A stretch of DNA of 64,000 nucleotides from Physcomitrium patens. Its lineage: Eukaryota > Streptophyta > Bryopsida > Funariales > Funariaceae. The notes beneath the pieces are model-generated. The model saw only the letters and a list, made by a program, of their open reading frames with translations. It had not been told where the DNA came from and ran no database searches. The stretch covers positions 106,835-170,834 of the forward strand of contig NC_037265.1 in the NCBI RefSeq assembly GCF_000002425.4, given 5' to 3'. This document shows positions 11,557 through 23,399 of this stretch, in pieces. How positions within the stretch are numbered: position 1 is the first letter of the stretch; each line of letters opens with the position of its first letter. The translations under genes were made by a program, and so were the position numbers.

Positions 11557-12910
11557 TGTCGTATTACGTGCTTTCCTGCTCGAGAACGCGCCAGACGTCT
11601 GGCTGTAGAAGGTAGTATGGAGATTTGCCGATAGTCAAGCAGTCTATCAGTTTTTGACTGCTGGAATATAAACGACTGCAACAATGTACCGTAAATCTAT
11701 ACAGATGCTCTTCGACTGCTTGTCGAAGTCTTTTTTTTTTTTTTTTTTTTTTTTTCCCAGCCGATAGGTCTCTAGACGTTACAGAGAACCCCGTACATCC
11801 CAAACTGTTAATCTTCAATACCCCTTTGTACTTACGATCTTGTATCCACTGACTGTCCTGTTAGATTAACCCAATAAATTTCATTCACTCCGCATACTCA
11901 ATCCTATAGACACCCCTTTAATCCTTCAATCACAGACGTAACTCGATTTTACAAAACAGTCAAGAGTATTCAAACCCACTTCATTTAAAAATCCCGATTC
12001 ACCATTACAACACTGACTTCAGCAGCGATTGCCTCAGTCGTCCCAAAACTCTACGAAGAAGAAAAATCCAAATTCTATGTCTTTCCTTCCCCGACCCGAA
12101 GCATGAAGCTCCTCTCTCTAATTTCCCTGATCTTCCAAAAACCTCCAATGAAAAACCGAACTGGTAACCTTGCAAAAGCTTGAAAACTCGCTCCCCCCCC
12201 GATTCCCCCCGAAATAAAAACCTTCCCCCCTCAAAAATATATCCCCTCCTAACCTTATCCTCTGAATTTCTTCAATCTTCCGTCTTAGATCCGGAATTGG
12301 CTCCCACCTCAAGCTTGGATCCGAAATTGGCTCTCGCCGTCAAGCTTTCTCCTCCGTTTTTACCTTTAAGAAATCCATTTACCGAAAACAACGTTCCCTG
12401 AAACGGCACAGAGAACAAGACAGCCTGAAACAGAATCGAACCCCGTAATCGGGACCACATTGAGTCGCCCGACCAATTCAGGTCCTATATTGGGAAAGAT
12501 GCCCGTAGTAACCTGGGTGTTCCCGTAATTGGGTCAAATTGGTCCTTGCGTCAGATTGGCTAAGACCCATAGTAAGACCTGGATTTCCCGTAATTAGACT
12601 GCATTGGGTTGACCGGCCAATTTAGGCCTCATATTGGATAAGAGGACCCGGATTGGATTATCAAAATTGGATCCAATTGGCTCCTCGAACCCGTCTTGTG
12701 AATTGGTCCTTCTCTTCCTGCTGACTCCCGTTATTGGAATCGAATGGAGCATTTCAGTATGCCCCGGCTGACTGTAACGGAGTGACTGAACCTGACCACT
12801 CAGTATTTGTACTGGAGTTGGTTGATGCTCTCAATATTCGAGGTAACTGAATATTAATAAAATTCCCCTTTCTTTTTATTTTCATTGTATAATCGTGTTA
12901 GAACACGACA
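11557..12910 (-). repeat. 3' LTR of the family E element
   Basis: 1354 bp. Starts tgtcgtattacgtg and ends caacacgaca type (here gaacacgaca), with TGTCGT/ACGACA inverted ends. Near-identical to 19002-20340. It carries a T25 homopolymer at 11731-11755 where the partner has only five T. It also has a degenerate 65-80-bp tandem repeat beginning with cccgtaat (12442, 12522, 12597). Confidence 0.95.
12442..12660. repeat. three degenerate 65-80-bp tandem units inside the family E LTR
   Basis: Units start at about 12442, 12522 and 12597, each opening with cccgtaat followed by a variant of cgggaccacattgag. Shared words are cccgtaatt, ccaatt..ggtcc, tattggg and agacctgg. The partner LTR has the same array at about 19872-20090, so it predates the insertion. 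A fourth, weaker cccgttattgga is near 12727. Confidence 0.6.
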
Positions 12911-12922
12911 TCCACCCCCTCT
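12911..12922 (-). promoter_or_regulatory. polypurine tract of the family E element
   Basis: Plus strand tccaccccctct; on the element strand this is AGAGGGGGTGGA directly before the 3' LTR, the position and composition expected for plus-strand DNA priming. Confidence 0.8.
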
Positions 12923-12952
12923 GAACCTGTGCATCCTCCGGTATGCATTAAT

Positions 12953-14197
12953 TTACCCAATTGCTGTTTGATTCAGAAATATATCTCCTACGTCTTTGTC
13001 CAGTTCGTGGTCGTCACTTTCATTATCCATATCACTTTCATCTTCTTGCTGCGGAATCTCTGTACCTTCATTAAGGTCTTCCATATTCATCTCCGCGTGT
13101 CTTCGTTTAAATATTTTTACTCGCTTCCCTGCAATTGGTATTTTCAATTTTGTACCATCTAACTCCCGTAATGAGTAAGTCGCATTATCATGAACATTTG
13201 TTACAACATATGGTCCAAACCAACGTTTTGAAAATTTCCGCAAAGTACTATGTTGATTATCCAGACTATTGTCATAAACAAGTACCTAGTCACCTTTCTC
13301 GATTGCTTTTGGTCTCAATCGATGTTGATTATCAAATCGCGCCTTGTTTTGTAACCTTGCTCTTTTTAACCTTTCCAATGCTATTTGGACATCTTCCGTT
13401 CTTTGCTCCAATTGTCGAATCCTAATAGCCAGAAGTTCTTCTCTTGTCAATCCATCTTCCCATGGTAGCATACTCCAAGTAAGTACCTTTTCTTCAATCG
13501 GCATAATTGGTTTTTGACCTGTCATAAGTTCTACTGGCATATATCCTGTCACCGAACTATGTGTTGTTCGATCAGCCCATAATACAAATGACAAAAGTCG
13601 TGGCCACTCTTTAACCTTCCCATTACAAGCTTTAATCAATGCTTTCACAATCGGCGGGTGACCGCGTTCGCTTTTTGCATTCCCTTCCGGATTATAAGCA
13701 GTAGTCAGTGATAGTTTAACTCCACATCTTTCAAAGAACTTAGGAGCTTCTTGTGCATTTAATTCTCCACGATCTGCAGTGATTTTTCCTACGCACCCGT
13801 AATGGCAAATGACATCTTCAAGCAAAAACCTACAAATCCCCTCTGTAGATTTTGTCCTCAATGCTCTTCCTTCTACTTGATTTGATAAATCTTCACGAGC
13901 TAAAACCAAATATCTCATCTGCCATAACCCAACCGGCATAATAACCAAATCAACAACCCATTTAAAATGAATAGCCAGAGGATACGTAGGATGAAGACCA
14001 TCTCGATGTCGGATATTAGAATACGATTGACAGATTTCACATGACTCTACAAATGAGAGCACATCTCGATACATATTTTTCCACCAATATCGTTCCTTGA
14101 GTTTAGCAAAAGTAGCCCAGATTCCTCTATGCCCTGCCCATAAACTATCATGAAACTCTTTTAATAATTTTAGTTTTTCTTCCTTTTTGCCTATCAC
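12953..14197 (-). pseudogene. family E integrase and C-terminal tail
   Basis: Begins with the zinc-binding domain (HDSLWAGHRGIWATFAKLKE…CEICQ), followed by the catalytic core with VVDLVIMP, ITADRGELNAQEAP and a YNPEGNAKSERGH block that contains the catalytic glutamate. A C-terminal region rich in basic residues follows (ERLKRARLQNKARFDNQHR), and then a short GPYVV module that ends near 13200 in an acidic tail. Integrase inserts the DNA copy. The main frame is long and open; it belongs to a fossil with few breaks. Confidence 0.92.
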
Positions 14198-14311
14198 TCA
14201 TTATGGCATCCCAATTCCTTTCTTCGGTCTCTTCCATAAGAATCCATCTCGAAGTAAAAATCCATATGCTTTTTTTCTTATTTGTTTGAATTTTTTCGTA
14301 GACCAATTCCC

Positions 14312-14760
14312 CTACTTAGACAAGGTATTCAAATAATGACCAATATCCAATAATTCTCCTTCATAAGATTCTTCAAGAAATAGCTTGTCTTCTCTATTGA
14401 GATTTGATATTGAATAGAATTTTAATCTGATATCATCAATGTCTTCAACCATTTCGTCCTCCCTCTCGTATCTTGCTCGAGATAGCATGTCTGCTACTAA
14501 ATTTTCCTTTCCAGTGATATGCTTAAATTCTGGATTTAGTGACTTAATATAAGCAATCCATCTCAACATTGCAATATCTGGCGTTGAACAGTTAATAATC
14601 ATTCCAAGCAATGGCAAGCAATCTATTTCAATTACTACTACTGTCCTAATCAAATAGTCCTTTTCAGCTTTCATAGCCGAAACGACTCGCCAAAGTTCTC
14701 TTTTGACTTGCGAATATGCACGCTGACGAATACTTAAAACTTTAGTCTCAAATCGAACTG
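14312..14760 (-). pseudogene. family E RNase H
   Basis: Shows an ETDCLPLLGMI-like block (here VIEIDCLPLLGMI), LRWIAYIKSLNPEFKHITGKEN and VADMLSRARYE, the usual end of gypsy RNase H. Sits between RT and integrase as expected. Confidence 0.88.
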
Positions 14761-14764
14761 CAAA

Positions 14765-15736
14765 TCAAATCCAATTCGAATCATATTGATCCATTGCCCA
14801 TCCAACGGCAATTGGACTAGCGTCTACAGTAAGAATCACTGGTCTATTGCACTTATAATCAACCTTCCTCAATATTAGAGGTGACATCAATAATTTCTTC
14901 AATCTTTGCATTACCTGAATATGCCTTTCTTTCCATTCAAATCGGTAACCCTTGCTTAACAGTTCATATAATGGATCTGCTATGTGAGCAAAATGAGGGA
15001 TCCAGATTCGATAAAATACACATGCACCCAAAAATCTGCGAACCTCTGTTAAAGAACCACAATCCTCTTTCATCCTTCCAATTGCATCAACTTTAGTCGG
15101 ATCTGGTTTTCTTCCATAAGATCCGCATAAATGTCCAACAATTATAACCTCTCGCACTCCAAATACGGACTTCATACCCGATAATGTAAGATGAACTTCT
15201 CCAAGCCGAGTTAAAATCTTTTCACAATCTTGTATATGATCAACAACATATCTGCAACACCCCCTCGTATCTAAAGTTTCATCCTTGTCTCCTTCTCTGC
15301 ACCCTTTTATAGGAACATCATCCAGAAAAGGCATAGTCTTTTCCGGAATAAAATCTCTCAATACCTTATTCATCCCATTCATCATATGCACAACTGAGTT
15401 GGTCGCGCCTTGAGGAAGAGTGCACATTCTAACCAATCCAAGCGGTGTCCTCATCGTTGTCATATCTCTACTTCCTTCGGCAAGTTGAAATTGATCATAA
15501 CCTGAATACAAATCACCCATTGAATAGATCGCCCTTCCAGCAAACGCCTCAGCAAATTCATCCACAATAGGTCCAATTCTTGCATTCCTGAAAGTTACAG
15601 CATTCACCAGCTGCATATCTTGAATAAACCGTAGTGATCCATTCTTCTTAGGTACCGTAAACCATCGACTAGAATACGGCGCAAATGAAGGTTCTAATAT
15701 TTTCATCTTTATCTTTTCTTTCAATAGTTCCACCAA
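14765..15736 (-). pseudogene. family E reverse transcriptase
   Basis: Long open stretch with RT blocks: WFTVPKKNGSLRFIQDMQLVN, YSMGDLYSGYDQFQL, MRTPLGLVRMCTLPQGATNS and the active-site block MPFLDDVPIKGC, followed by the tether (RRFLGACVFYRIWIPHFA). FLDD in place of the usual YxDD is shared with the related copies at 30900 and 45240, so it is a family trait, not damage. Confidence 0.93.
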
Positions 15737-15778
15737 TTTAGGTAAATGTGCCCTCGGTACTGGAATCGGTCTTAGATT

Positions 15779-16482
15779 CTAAGGTACATGCGGTACAGTG
15801 AAGATAACCATAGGTGTTATAATATTTGGATCCACACACCTAATTTCATGAGATTCGAAGGCAAACGATCTACCTTGTTTAGCCAACATCTTTTTGAAGC
15901 AAGTAATTTCCTCCAGCAATAACGAACCATCAGAACCAATCTTCAATTTTTCAAAAGTCTCTTTTCCCATTTGTTCTTTAGAATCCTCTAGTAATGGTCC
16001 GGCAAACGAGATTCATGAGATTCGAAGGCAAACGATCTACCTTGTTTAGCCAACATCTTTTTGAAGCAAGTAATTTCCTCCAGCAATAACGAACCATCAG
16101 AACCAATCTTCAATTTTTCAAAAGTCTCTTCTCCCATTTGTTCTTTAGAATCCTCTAGTAATGGTCCGGCAACATGCTTTACCTTCTCATCTTCGATTTT
16201 ATATCTCGTCTCTACTGTGACTTCTGGTGCTTGAAAAGATTCAAGCATGGTATAAACCTCTCTCGAATGAATCTCAACAATCTTATCATTATCCCCTAAT
16301 CCAATAGATGTAATCAATTCCAATGAATCTTCCAGCCCATTTTCTTCATAAACACCCAAAATCCTCTCATCATCTTGCAATGTACCTATCTTACGTAACT
16401 GTCCTATAATATCATATAATATTTTTCTTTCTTTTCTTTTAAAATCATCAACTTTCTTATACATAATATTTCCATTCTCCAA
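15779..16482 (-). pseudogene. family E region between protease and RT
   Basis: A linker with an acidic, helix-forming composition (ILYDIIGQLRKIGTLQDDE, EETFEKLKIGSDGSLLLEE). The ending KKMLAKQGRSFAFESHEI precedes the RT start (I..PHVPW-type), a common gypsy join. It also contains a short repeated block. Function of the linker is unknown. Confidence 0.7.
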
Positions 16483-16559
16483 TATACCAATAAAACTCGC
16501 ATCAAAGGCACCTTCATCTCGCGAGAGTACCTCCTCTTTTGTACCTCCATAATCTTGTT

Positions 16560-17891
16560 TTACAGTGGTACCTCCCCAAAATCCTTAAATCCTTCAACAA
16601 TCTTTGGCAATGGTTTCTTCTTCAACCTATCTCGATTCCGTTCATGGTTAGGAGGTACTGTTAGAAATTGTACAGCTTTCCTCCCATCTTCGCTCCGTAC
16701 CCTTGCATAAGCAGAACCATCGTCAAGTACCTTTGTTTCCATCCGTGTTGCCGTGATATAAGGTTGTCTTAAAATCAACGGATAAGACGTTGTATCTTGA
16801 ACGAAGAAATGTTGCTCCGTCGCAACATCCCCAATCCGAATTTTGACATCTGGACAAGCTCCATATAATTCGCCTCGTGTGTTATTAGCTGCTCGTATTG
16901 CCCATCCATGTTCCATATCAATTGGCCATTTTTGCTTCTTATAAAGATCTTTAGACATGAGATTTATTTCAGAACCATAGTCCACCAAAGCAACTATTGG
17001 TTCCTCTATATCTCCTACCTTCACCAATACCTCAGTAGTTGCCCTTGCCCAATGCTTTTGAGTATAATGGCTCAAAGTTTCCATTTCCTTGTCACTAGAA
17101 TCTTCGAAACGTACTCGCTGATTATACCCATTCTTTTCATTTGTTGGTTGCTTGTAACCAATATCAACCTCTTCTTCATCTCTACATATTTTTGCATCAA
17201 TAGCATGACTCATTCCAGTTTCGCTCATTAATTGCCTCTTTCGCTTAATGCTATCAATGATAACATCATGAAACTCCTTCTTTGCAATTCCCAAGACTTC
17301 TTTCAATGTGAATTCTACCTTAGCGTTTAATATACGTTCTTCCAACACCCCTTTCAAATTTGTTGCCGCTTCAATGTCAGAAAGTAGCTTATAAGCAATT
17401 GATTTGCCCTTATCTTTTGTCTCCGTTGTTTTTTCTTCCAATGATGCTGAGGTATCCTTTACAGGCAATTCTTGTGAAGCTGCCTCCCGAGCCTTGTCTC
17501 CTCGAGTTTGCCTCTTAAAAGAATTTCCTTCTCTAGTATCATCAAAATTTCCTCGTCTTTTTTCTTCCATCAAAGCTTCATGTTGGCTCTTAGCAATATA
17601 TGCATGAACTGAAAGAGACTCAACGGGATCCTCCCAACCTGTTCTTCCTCGTATTGTAGCTGCAGTTCTCAATAACGCTTCTCGAGGTAATTTCCCTTCT
17701 TGCATTGTAGAAACGGCAGAAGCCCAAAACTCACTAGTTTCCGTACTTCCACCAATTTCATCATCTACTCTAGCACCATAACTTGCACTTTCTCGTGCTA
17801 CTGTTTCATGCCCTTTTAAGTAATCTTGAACCAATGCTTTCATTCTTTCCTTGCCAAAATTGGTTTGAAGAAGATCCTCCCTATCTTTCAA
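16560..17891 (-). pseudogene. family E protease and gag C-terminal half
   Basis: 443 codons open. The C-terminal third carries a retropepsin-like block (TTEVLVKVGDIEEPIVALVD followed by YGSEINLMS), with LILRQPYIT further on. The N-terminal two-thirds is charged and lysine-rich, with no domain I can name. The homologous protease is at 46335-46754. Confidence 0.85.
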
Positions 17892-17909
17892 TGCTATCTT
17901 CCCATCTTT

Positions 17910-18930
17910 CTAGCAAATAATTCCCTGCCGTATCATATTATTAAATTCATTGCAATCTTTTCTAGTGTGTGAAGCATCATCACACCAAATGCATCTTTGT
18001 ACATATCCTTGTTTTGAAACATTCTTCGAATTGTTTATAGAAGTATTCTCTTCAAGTCTTGCCAATTTGATTTGAAGATCTCGCATTCCTCGTATAATTT
18101 CTTCCATACCCATATCTGCTTTCTTTGACAAGGATGTCGAAGGTTGAACTATAGGCATTGTCGGTGGTGTTGTACGTACTGGAGCTTTGGGTGCTTGTAC
18201 TGTTTTCGGAATATTGCTCCTATCCTTCCTCCTTTCTTTTTTTGTAAGCAACCCCACCGCATCTTCAACGTTCTTCCACTTCGTTGTCAATCCTTCATCT
18301 TCTTCTTTGTCTTCAAGAAGGGGTTCTAATTTCTCTTACAATTCTCCATCAGCAGCTTGAAGAAATAGATCAACTTTGTTCGGCTCCAATGTCAATTTTT
18401 CTACCTTCGATAATTGAGAGTACTGCCTCTCAAATTCCCTTAGTAGCTCTGTTGCTTGCAAATTCTTATTGGGCCGTTCAATCCATCCCAGAAACAGCTT
18501 CTTAGTAACGCGATCAGCATCTTCCAAGAAATATTCCTTTCAATGCATGTAAAAAATCCTCCCATGAATTCCCACAACGATCCGTAATCGATGTAATGTG
18601 GTCCCTTATCTCCGGTATTGTGGCAAGTCCAAATAGTGCAACCATTTTCTTCTCAGAAACCCAATTTAATTCCATTTCATGAACATAACATCTTAAATAC
18701 CTTGAAATATTCCTCCCATCAAATTGATCAATTTTATTGACCACTGCTTGCAATGCTTTGGTTGCCAAAGCTTCCTTTCGATCATTGCTTTGCTGTTGCT
18801 GCATTGACAATGAGAAGGCTTGAAACAAACTAGCAATAGACGGATCCATGTGCATACCTTGTCCTTTAGAAGACTCCCCACCAGAAACTTCTCCCAAAAA
18901 TCCTTCAAAATTTTTATTTTCGTTTTCCAT
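17910..18930 (-). pseudogene. family E gag N-terminal half
   Basis: Starts at the ATG at 18930, 71 bases into the internal region. It contains a gag domain (SRYLRCYVHEMELNWVSEKK, ATIPEIRDHITS, SWEDFLHALK, then ELLREFERQYSQLSKVEK) and a CX2CX4HX4C knuckle (CIWCDDASHTRKDC, near 17950-18000). Gag forms the particle. Homologous copies are at 47358-48640 and 49225-50100. Confidence 0.88.
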
Positions 18931-18982
18931 AAAAATAAAGATAAAATCAACCGAAATCCAATACCTTCTACCTCAAGCTTTC

Positions 18983-19001
18983 ACGTCGGGTTCACCACTT
19001 A
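18983..19001 (-). promoter_or_regulatory. primer-binding site region of the family E element
   Basis: On the element strand the 5' LTR is followed by aagtggtgaacccgacgt. The same word (ttggtgaacccaatgtg) follows the 5' LTRs at 48680 and 50162, so it is conserved in the family. I could not assign the priming tRNA. Confidence 0.6.
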
Positions 19002-20340
19002 CGTCGTATTACATGCTTTCCTGCTCGAGAACGCGCCGGGCGTCTGGCTGTAGAAGGTAGTATGGAGATTCGCCGATAGTCAAGCAGTCTATCAGTTTTT
19101 GACTGCTGGAATATAAACGATTGCAACAATGTATCGTAAATCTATACGGGTGCTCTTCGACTGCTTGTCGAAGTCCTTTTTGCCCCAGCCGATAGGTCTC
19201 TAGACGTTACAGAGAACCCCGTACAACCCAAACTGTTAACCTTCAATACTGCTTTATACTTACGATCCTGTATCCACTAACTGTCCTGTTAGATTAACCC
19301 AATAAATTTCATTCACTCCGCATACTCAATCCTATAGACACCCCTTTAATCCTTCAATCACAGACGTAACTCGATTTTACAAAACAGTCAAGAGTATTCA
19401 AACCCACTTCATTTAAAAATCTCGATTCACCATTACAACACTGACTTCAGCAGCGATTGCCTCAGTCTTCCCCAAAACTCTACGAAGAAGAAAAATCCAA
19501 ATTCTATGTCTTTCCTTCCCCGACCCGAAGCATGAAGCTCCTCTCTCTAATTCCCCTGATCTTCCAAAAACTTCCAATGAAAAACCGAACTGGTAACCTT
19601 GCAAAAGCTTGAAAACTCGCTCCCCCTCCGATTCCACCCGAAAAAAAAAACCTTCCCCCCTCAAAACTATATCCCCCCCTAACCTTATCCTCTGAATTTC
19701 TTCAATCTTCCGTCTTAGATCCGGAATTGGCTCCCACCTCAAGCTTGGATCCGAAATTGGCTCTCGCCGTCAAGCTTTCTCCTCCGTTTTTACCTTTAAG
19801 AAATCCATTTACCGAAAACAACGTTCCCTGAAACGGCACAGAGAACAAGACAGCCTGAACCAGAATCGAACCCCGTAATCGGGACCACATTGAGTCGCCC
19901 GACCAATTCAGGTCCTATATTGGGAAAGATGCCCGTAGTACCCTAGATGTTCCCGTAATTGGGTCAAATTGGTCCTTGCGTCAGATTGGCTAAGACCCAT
20001 AGTAAGACCTGGATTTCTCGTAATTAGACTGCATTGGGTTGACCGGCCAATTTAGGCCTCATATTGGATAAGAGGATCCGGATTGGATTATCAAAATTGG
20101 ATCCAATTGGCTCCTCGAACCCATCGTGTGAATTGGTCCTTCTCTTCCTGCTGACTCCCGTTATTGGAATCGAACGGAGCATTTCAATATGCCCCGGCTG
20201 ACTGTAACGGAGTGACTGAACCTGACCACTCAGTATTTGTACTGGAGTTGGTTGATGCTCCCAATATTCGAGGTAACTGAATATTAACAAAATTCCCCTT
20301 TCTTTTTATTTTCACTGTATACTCGTGTTACAACACGACA
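19002..20340 (-). repeat. 5' LTR of the family E element
   Basis: 1339 bp, about 97% identical by eye to 11557-12910. The inner edge is set by alignment; its first base reads C where the partner has T. The outer edge ends caacacgaca, followed by the host tail tcgtatctc. Confidence 0.95.
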
Positions 20341-20344
20341 TCGT

Positions 20345-21164
20345 ATCTCTTTTTGAACCATACAAGACATTAGACATACTAAGAAGATGACAAGCTCTAC
20401 CTTCTTTTATAGAAGTGGACAATAATGAAGAATTTGAAGTAGAAGAAGTCTTAGATTCAAGGCAGTGCCGAAATAAATTGGAATATCTTGTCCATTGGCA
20501 AGGATATGATATTAGTAAATATACATGGGAACCAATATAGAAACTGGTAAATGCAGTTAAGGAGGTGGAGGCTTTTCATTGACAACATCCATCAAAATCA
20601 AGATAAAAACCTTCTTTATAAAAGAAATAAGATCTAGGTAAGATAACATTCTACTTTCAATCCTTATTTATAGCTTCTTTGTAGTTGTGACACTCAAGAG
20701 ATGGAGAACCAACAACTAGCAGATTCGACTCAACAGCCTTCATTTGTTGACCCATCGAATGAGACATTACGATTGTCACAAGCTTCAAGACGACGTAATC
20801 GAGATGAAGATCTTCAAGAACGACATGTTCTTCCTTGAATAGATGGCAAGATACAACGCGTTTGATATCACGATTTAGGAAGGGACTCCCGATGTTTGGT
20901 GATTTTGCTAGAGGTAGGAACAACTCTTGATGGTATTCCAAATGTTCTATTCGAAGATAGTTATGAAGGCCTCAATAATGATCAAATAAATGGGTGGTCT
21001 TCCTGCCTTGGTGTCGGATACTACTGATGGTTGAGAGGCCCTATCAATCATCTTCGAAGAAAACAAAGATCAGAGTATGTGGCAAATACAATTTGTCGCA
21101 TCATAGATTTTGTTAACATATGATGATTGCTCCTCATGGAACTCGTGCCTAGAAGGGGGGGTAA
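20345..21164 (+). pseudogene. family B integrase tail, chromodomain and 3' region
   Basis: Resumes the host element with SLFEPYKTLDI just after the nested insertion. A chromodomain at about 20420-20590 follows (EEVLDSRQCRNKLEYLVHWQGY, then a segment like YTWEP), with the aromatic residues typical of chromoviruses. After it come about 450 bp of charged, low-similarity sequence and a polypurine run (agaagggggggtaa) that ends at 21164, right before the 3' LTR. Confidence 0.88.
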
Positions 21165-21725
21165 TGTCATGGACATACTCATGTAAGCTAGTAATTACAT
21201 ATATAAATAGGTGGAAGTAAGTAAAAGTAGATAAAAGTAAGTTAATTCTATAATATTTAATATGGTAGCTTCTTAGAAGCTTCATAGACACTGCTTTGAT
21301 TTCATAGGTATCTTTAATTGACTTTTTGGATTAGAAACGTGGTCAACAAGTTAGCCTTGTGCCACACATGTTGTTAGCTTGAAGATCAAACTAACTATGT
21401 GGCCCACACGTAGAAAAACTTGTCTTGTAAATCAAGGCATGTGTCTTACAAAGTCAACACATATTGGAGGACTTATAGAACGTTGCGACGTAGCTCCTAG
21501 TTAGATAGTATATATAGAGACAAGAGTGAAGCCTTCTTCACTCTTGTCAACTCCTTTCTTGCTTCCAGTCTAGTTTCAAGGGTCTCTAGTTTTCTTATCT
21601 TTTGGCAATAGCCATTCCAGTTTCTCTTTCAATATATATACTTATTTATATATATTTTGTTATTTCTCTTTGAGTGAAGGCTCACTTATCTGAATTGCTT
21701 TTTCATCAAGTTCTTGTCCTTCACA
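21165..21725 (+). repeat. 3' LTR of family B chromovirus
   Basis: 561 bp, TGTCA at the start and ttcaca at the end, roughly 92% like 6559-7120. It keeps the TATA box and the perfect 13-bp hairpin (21519-21548). Confidence 0.93.
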
Positions 21726-21730
21726 GTAGT

Positions 21731-21855
21731 ACCAAGCTTAATCTTAGCTCATAACTATCACAGTCTGCTCCTCCAACAAACTTCTACAACTCCTATATAA
21801 TTGCTACTGATTTTTAGATCCTAACTGTAATCTTATAATAAGCAGTTTTAAAAGG
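21731..21855 (-). repeat. old family C LTR, right piece
   Basis: accaagcttaatcttagctcataactatcacag matches the family C LTR interior at 40180-40200 and 60292-60320. The following ttctacaactcctatata is also shared. It continues the piece ending at 6558. The match fades near 21855. Confidence 0.75.
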
Positions 21856-21869
21856 CTATATTTTTCATG

Positions 21870-22763
21870 TAAAAAACAAAACGCTTGGAGCTAATTTGGA
21901 AGAGTCATAATTGCTTAAAGATAACACTTCCAAATTGAGGTTTGTTAGTAAGCCAATTTAATTATAATTTGGCTTATTAACAATGACACATTTGGTCCTA
22001 GCTATATCTTAGTAATTTAGAAAAATCTTTGACTAAATTTTTTTATGAATATGTATTATCATGTTGAAAGCTATGTACTAAATTTTATAGAATTTGAATT
22101 TTAGATTTTTGAGATATGAAAAAAATAGTGTTGGAGTGCTTTTAAATTGGATTTTGAATACTTGCTAGGATTTTTAAGATGTCAAATGATTGGAACACAT
22201 TTATGGTTCATTTTTTTGTAATAAAGCTTAAAAATTAAGTCTATATTTTTTAAAAAATTGAAAAAATTAAAGAACTGGATGAAAAGATATGAATTTCTAA
22301 AATTTAGAAAAAAGAATCTTTTGAAAAAAAAAATATTTTGAAAGAATTTTTCTATAATTTAGGTATTTTATGCATAATAAAGAAATTTTTGGAAGTGAAG
22401 ACTTTATATATATATAAAAGATGGAGATATGAAAAAATTATGACATAAAGCTAGATTTTTGAAAAGAGATTATGAATTTTCTTGGAGCTTATTGAAAATC
22501 TAGCTTACTAAAAAATGATTAATTATGATTTGATATAATAAAGGATGTTAGGACATTTTTAGATGCTTTAAAAAGCCTTATGTACAAAACTTCTTAATAT
22601 AAAAGAATTTCTATTAGTAGAATATTTTTTGATATTTTTGTATTTATTTATCTTTTATAATAAAAATATATCACTTATTAGAACTTATTCAATAAGTTAA
22701 AGCTAAATTTTCTATAGCTAGATATCTAGTATATTCTAAAATAGAAAATTATATCATATTACA
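21870..22763 (-). repeat. decayed family D LTR, inverted relative to the other copies
   Basis: In reverse complement it resembles 27295-27870. Shared words are aagctttattacaaaa, a run like agaaattcatatctc, and the terminal block aagctaaattctctacagctagatac (here aagctaaattttctatagctagatat at 22700). It ends cattattaca-type (catattaca, 22763), the reverse of the TGT start of the copy at 27295. The other end is not visible. No coding content. Confidence 0.65.
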
Positions 22764-23399
22764 CTGCTTAAAGCTATAGTTAGAAAATTTTGGCAAATAA
22801 TTTACATAAAATATTGAGAAAGGCGACAAGCTTTCAATTATTAAGTAAATTATATCTACTATCTTTATAAAGTAGGAGAATTAATCCAGAGGTAATCCTT
22901 AAGGATAGTCAACTTTTGGTGGTGGCTTTATTAATCATTACAAGGTAATTTGGACTAATTGCGGATCATGATTGCTTGAAGAATTTTGTAATGGTTTTAT
23001 TTGCTTGGAAGAACTATTATTTTTTATTTCTTTTAATATCTTTCAAAAATTAGAAAGCATGAAGGATTGCTACAAAGCAGCTTGTATGGCCATGGTAATT
23101 AGGAGTTGATTGTAGCTTGGTACTTTCATTTATATTTTGGTAATGCTTAGATCATGAATTTGGCTTAAAATCAAGTTTAAATAGAAAACATGGCATATTG
23201 TGTCTATTTTCTCTTAGCTTTGGTACGTCATTCTATTGAAAATTTTTAGTTCCGACAAAGTCATAATTTAGCAATGGTATATAACAATATGATAAAAATT
23301 TATTATAGTAGAATTCTAACAAGATATAGATATAATAATTATATAGATAATTAGAACCATGGAAGTTTCTAGAATTAAGGTTAAGTTAGCGGATTAACT
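22764..23399. other. AT-rich stretch with no gene seen
   Basis: No ORF of note, no LTR match that I can recognise, and no simple repeat. Confidence 0.5.

Larger units (their letters stand above)
11557..20340 (-). mobile_element. Ty3/gypsy element, family E, inserted in the family B chromovirus
   Basis: Complete in outline: 3' LTR 11557-12910, polypurine tract, integrase, RNase H, RT, protease, gag, primer site, 5' LTR 19002-20340, read right to left. The LTRs are about 97% alike by eye, making this the youngest large insertion in the window. It lies between the integrase tail and chromodomain of the family B element. Flanking 4-mers acga (11553-11556) and tcgt (20341-20344) are each one step from acgt, the sequence expected in the uninterrupted host (cacgtatctc). 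The RT has FLDD in place of YxDD. The reading frame is interrupted at only a handful of places, so it is broken but well preserved. Confidence 0.95.
6559..21725 (+). mobile_element. Ty3/gypsy chromovirus (family B), split by a nested family E element
   Basis: Two LTRs (6559-7120 and 21165-21725) flank gag, protease, RT, RNase H, integrase and a chromodomain, in the gypsy order. Bases 11557-20340 belong to a later insertion, so the element itself is about 6.4 kb. Flanking 5-bp duplications are atagt (6554-6558) and gtagt (21726-21730), one mismatch. By eye the LTRs are roughly 92% alike, so the insertion is old but younger than the C LTR it hit. The coding part is broken, with on the order of ten or more disruptions. 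Chromovirus integrases with a chromodomain target chromatin; that is family knowledge and was not tested here. Confidence 0.95.
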
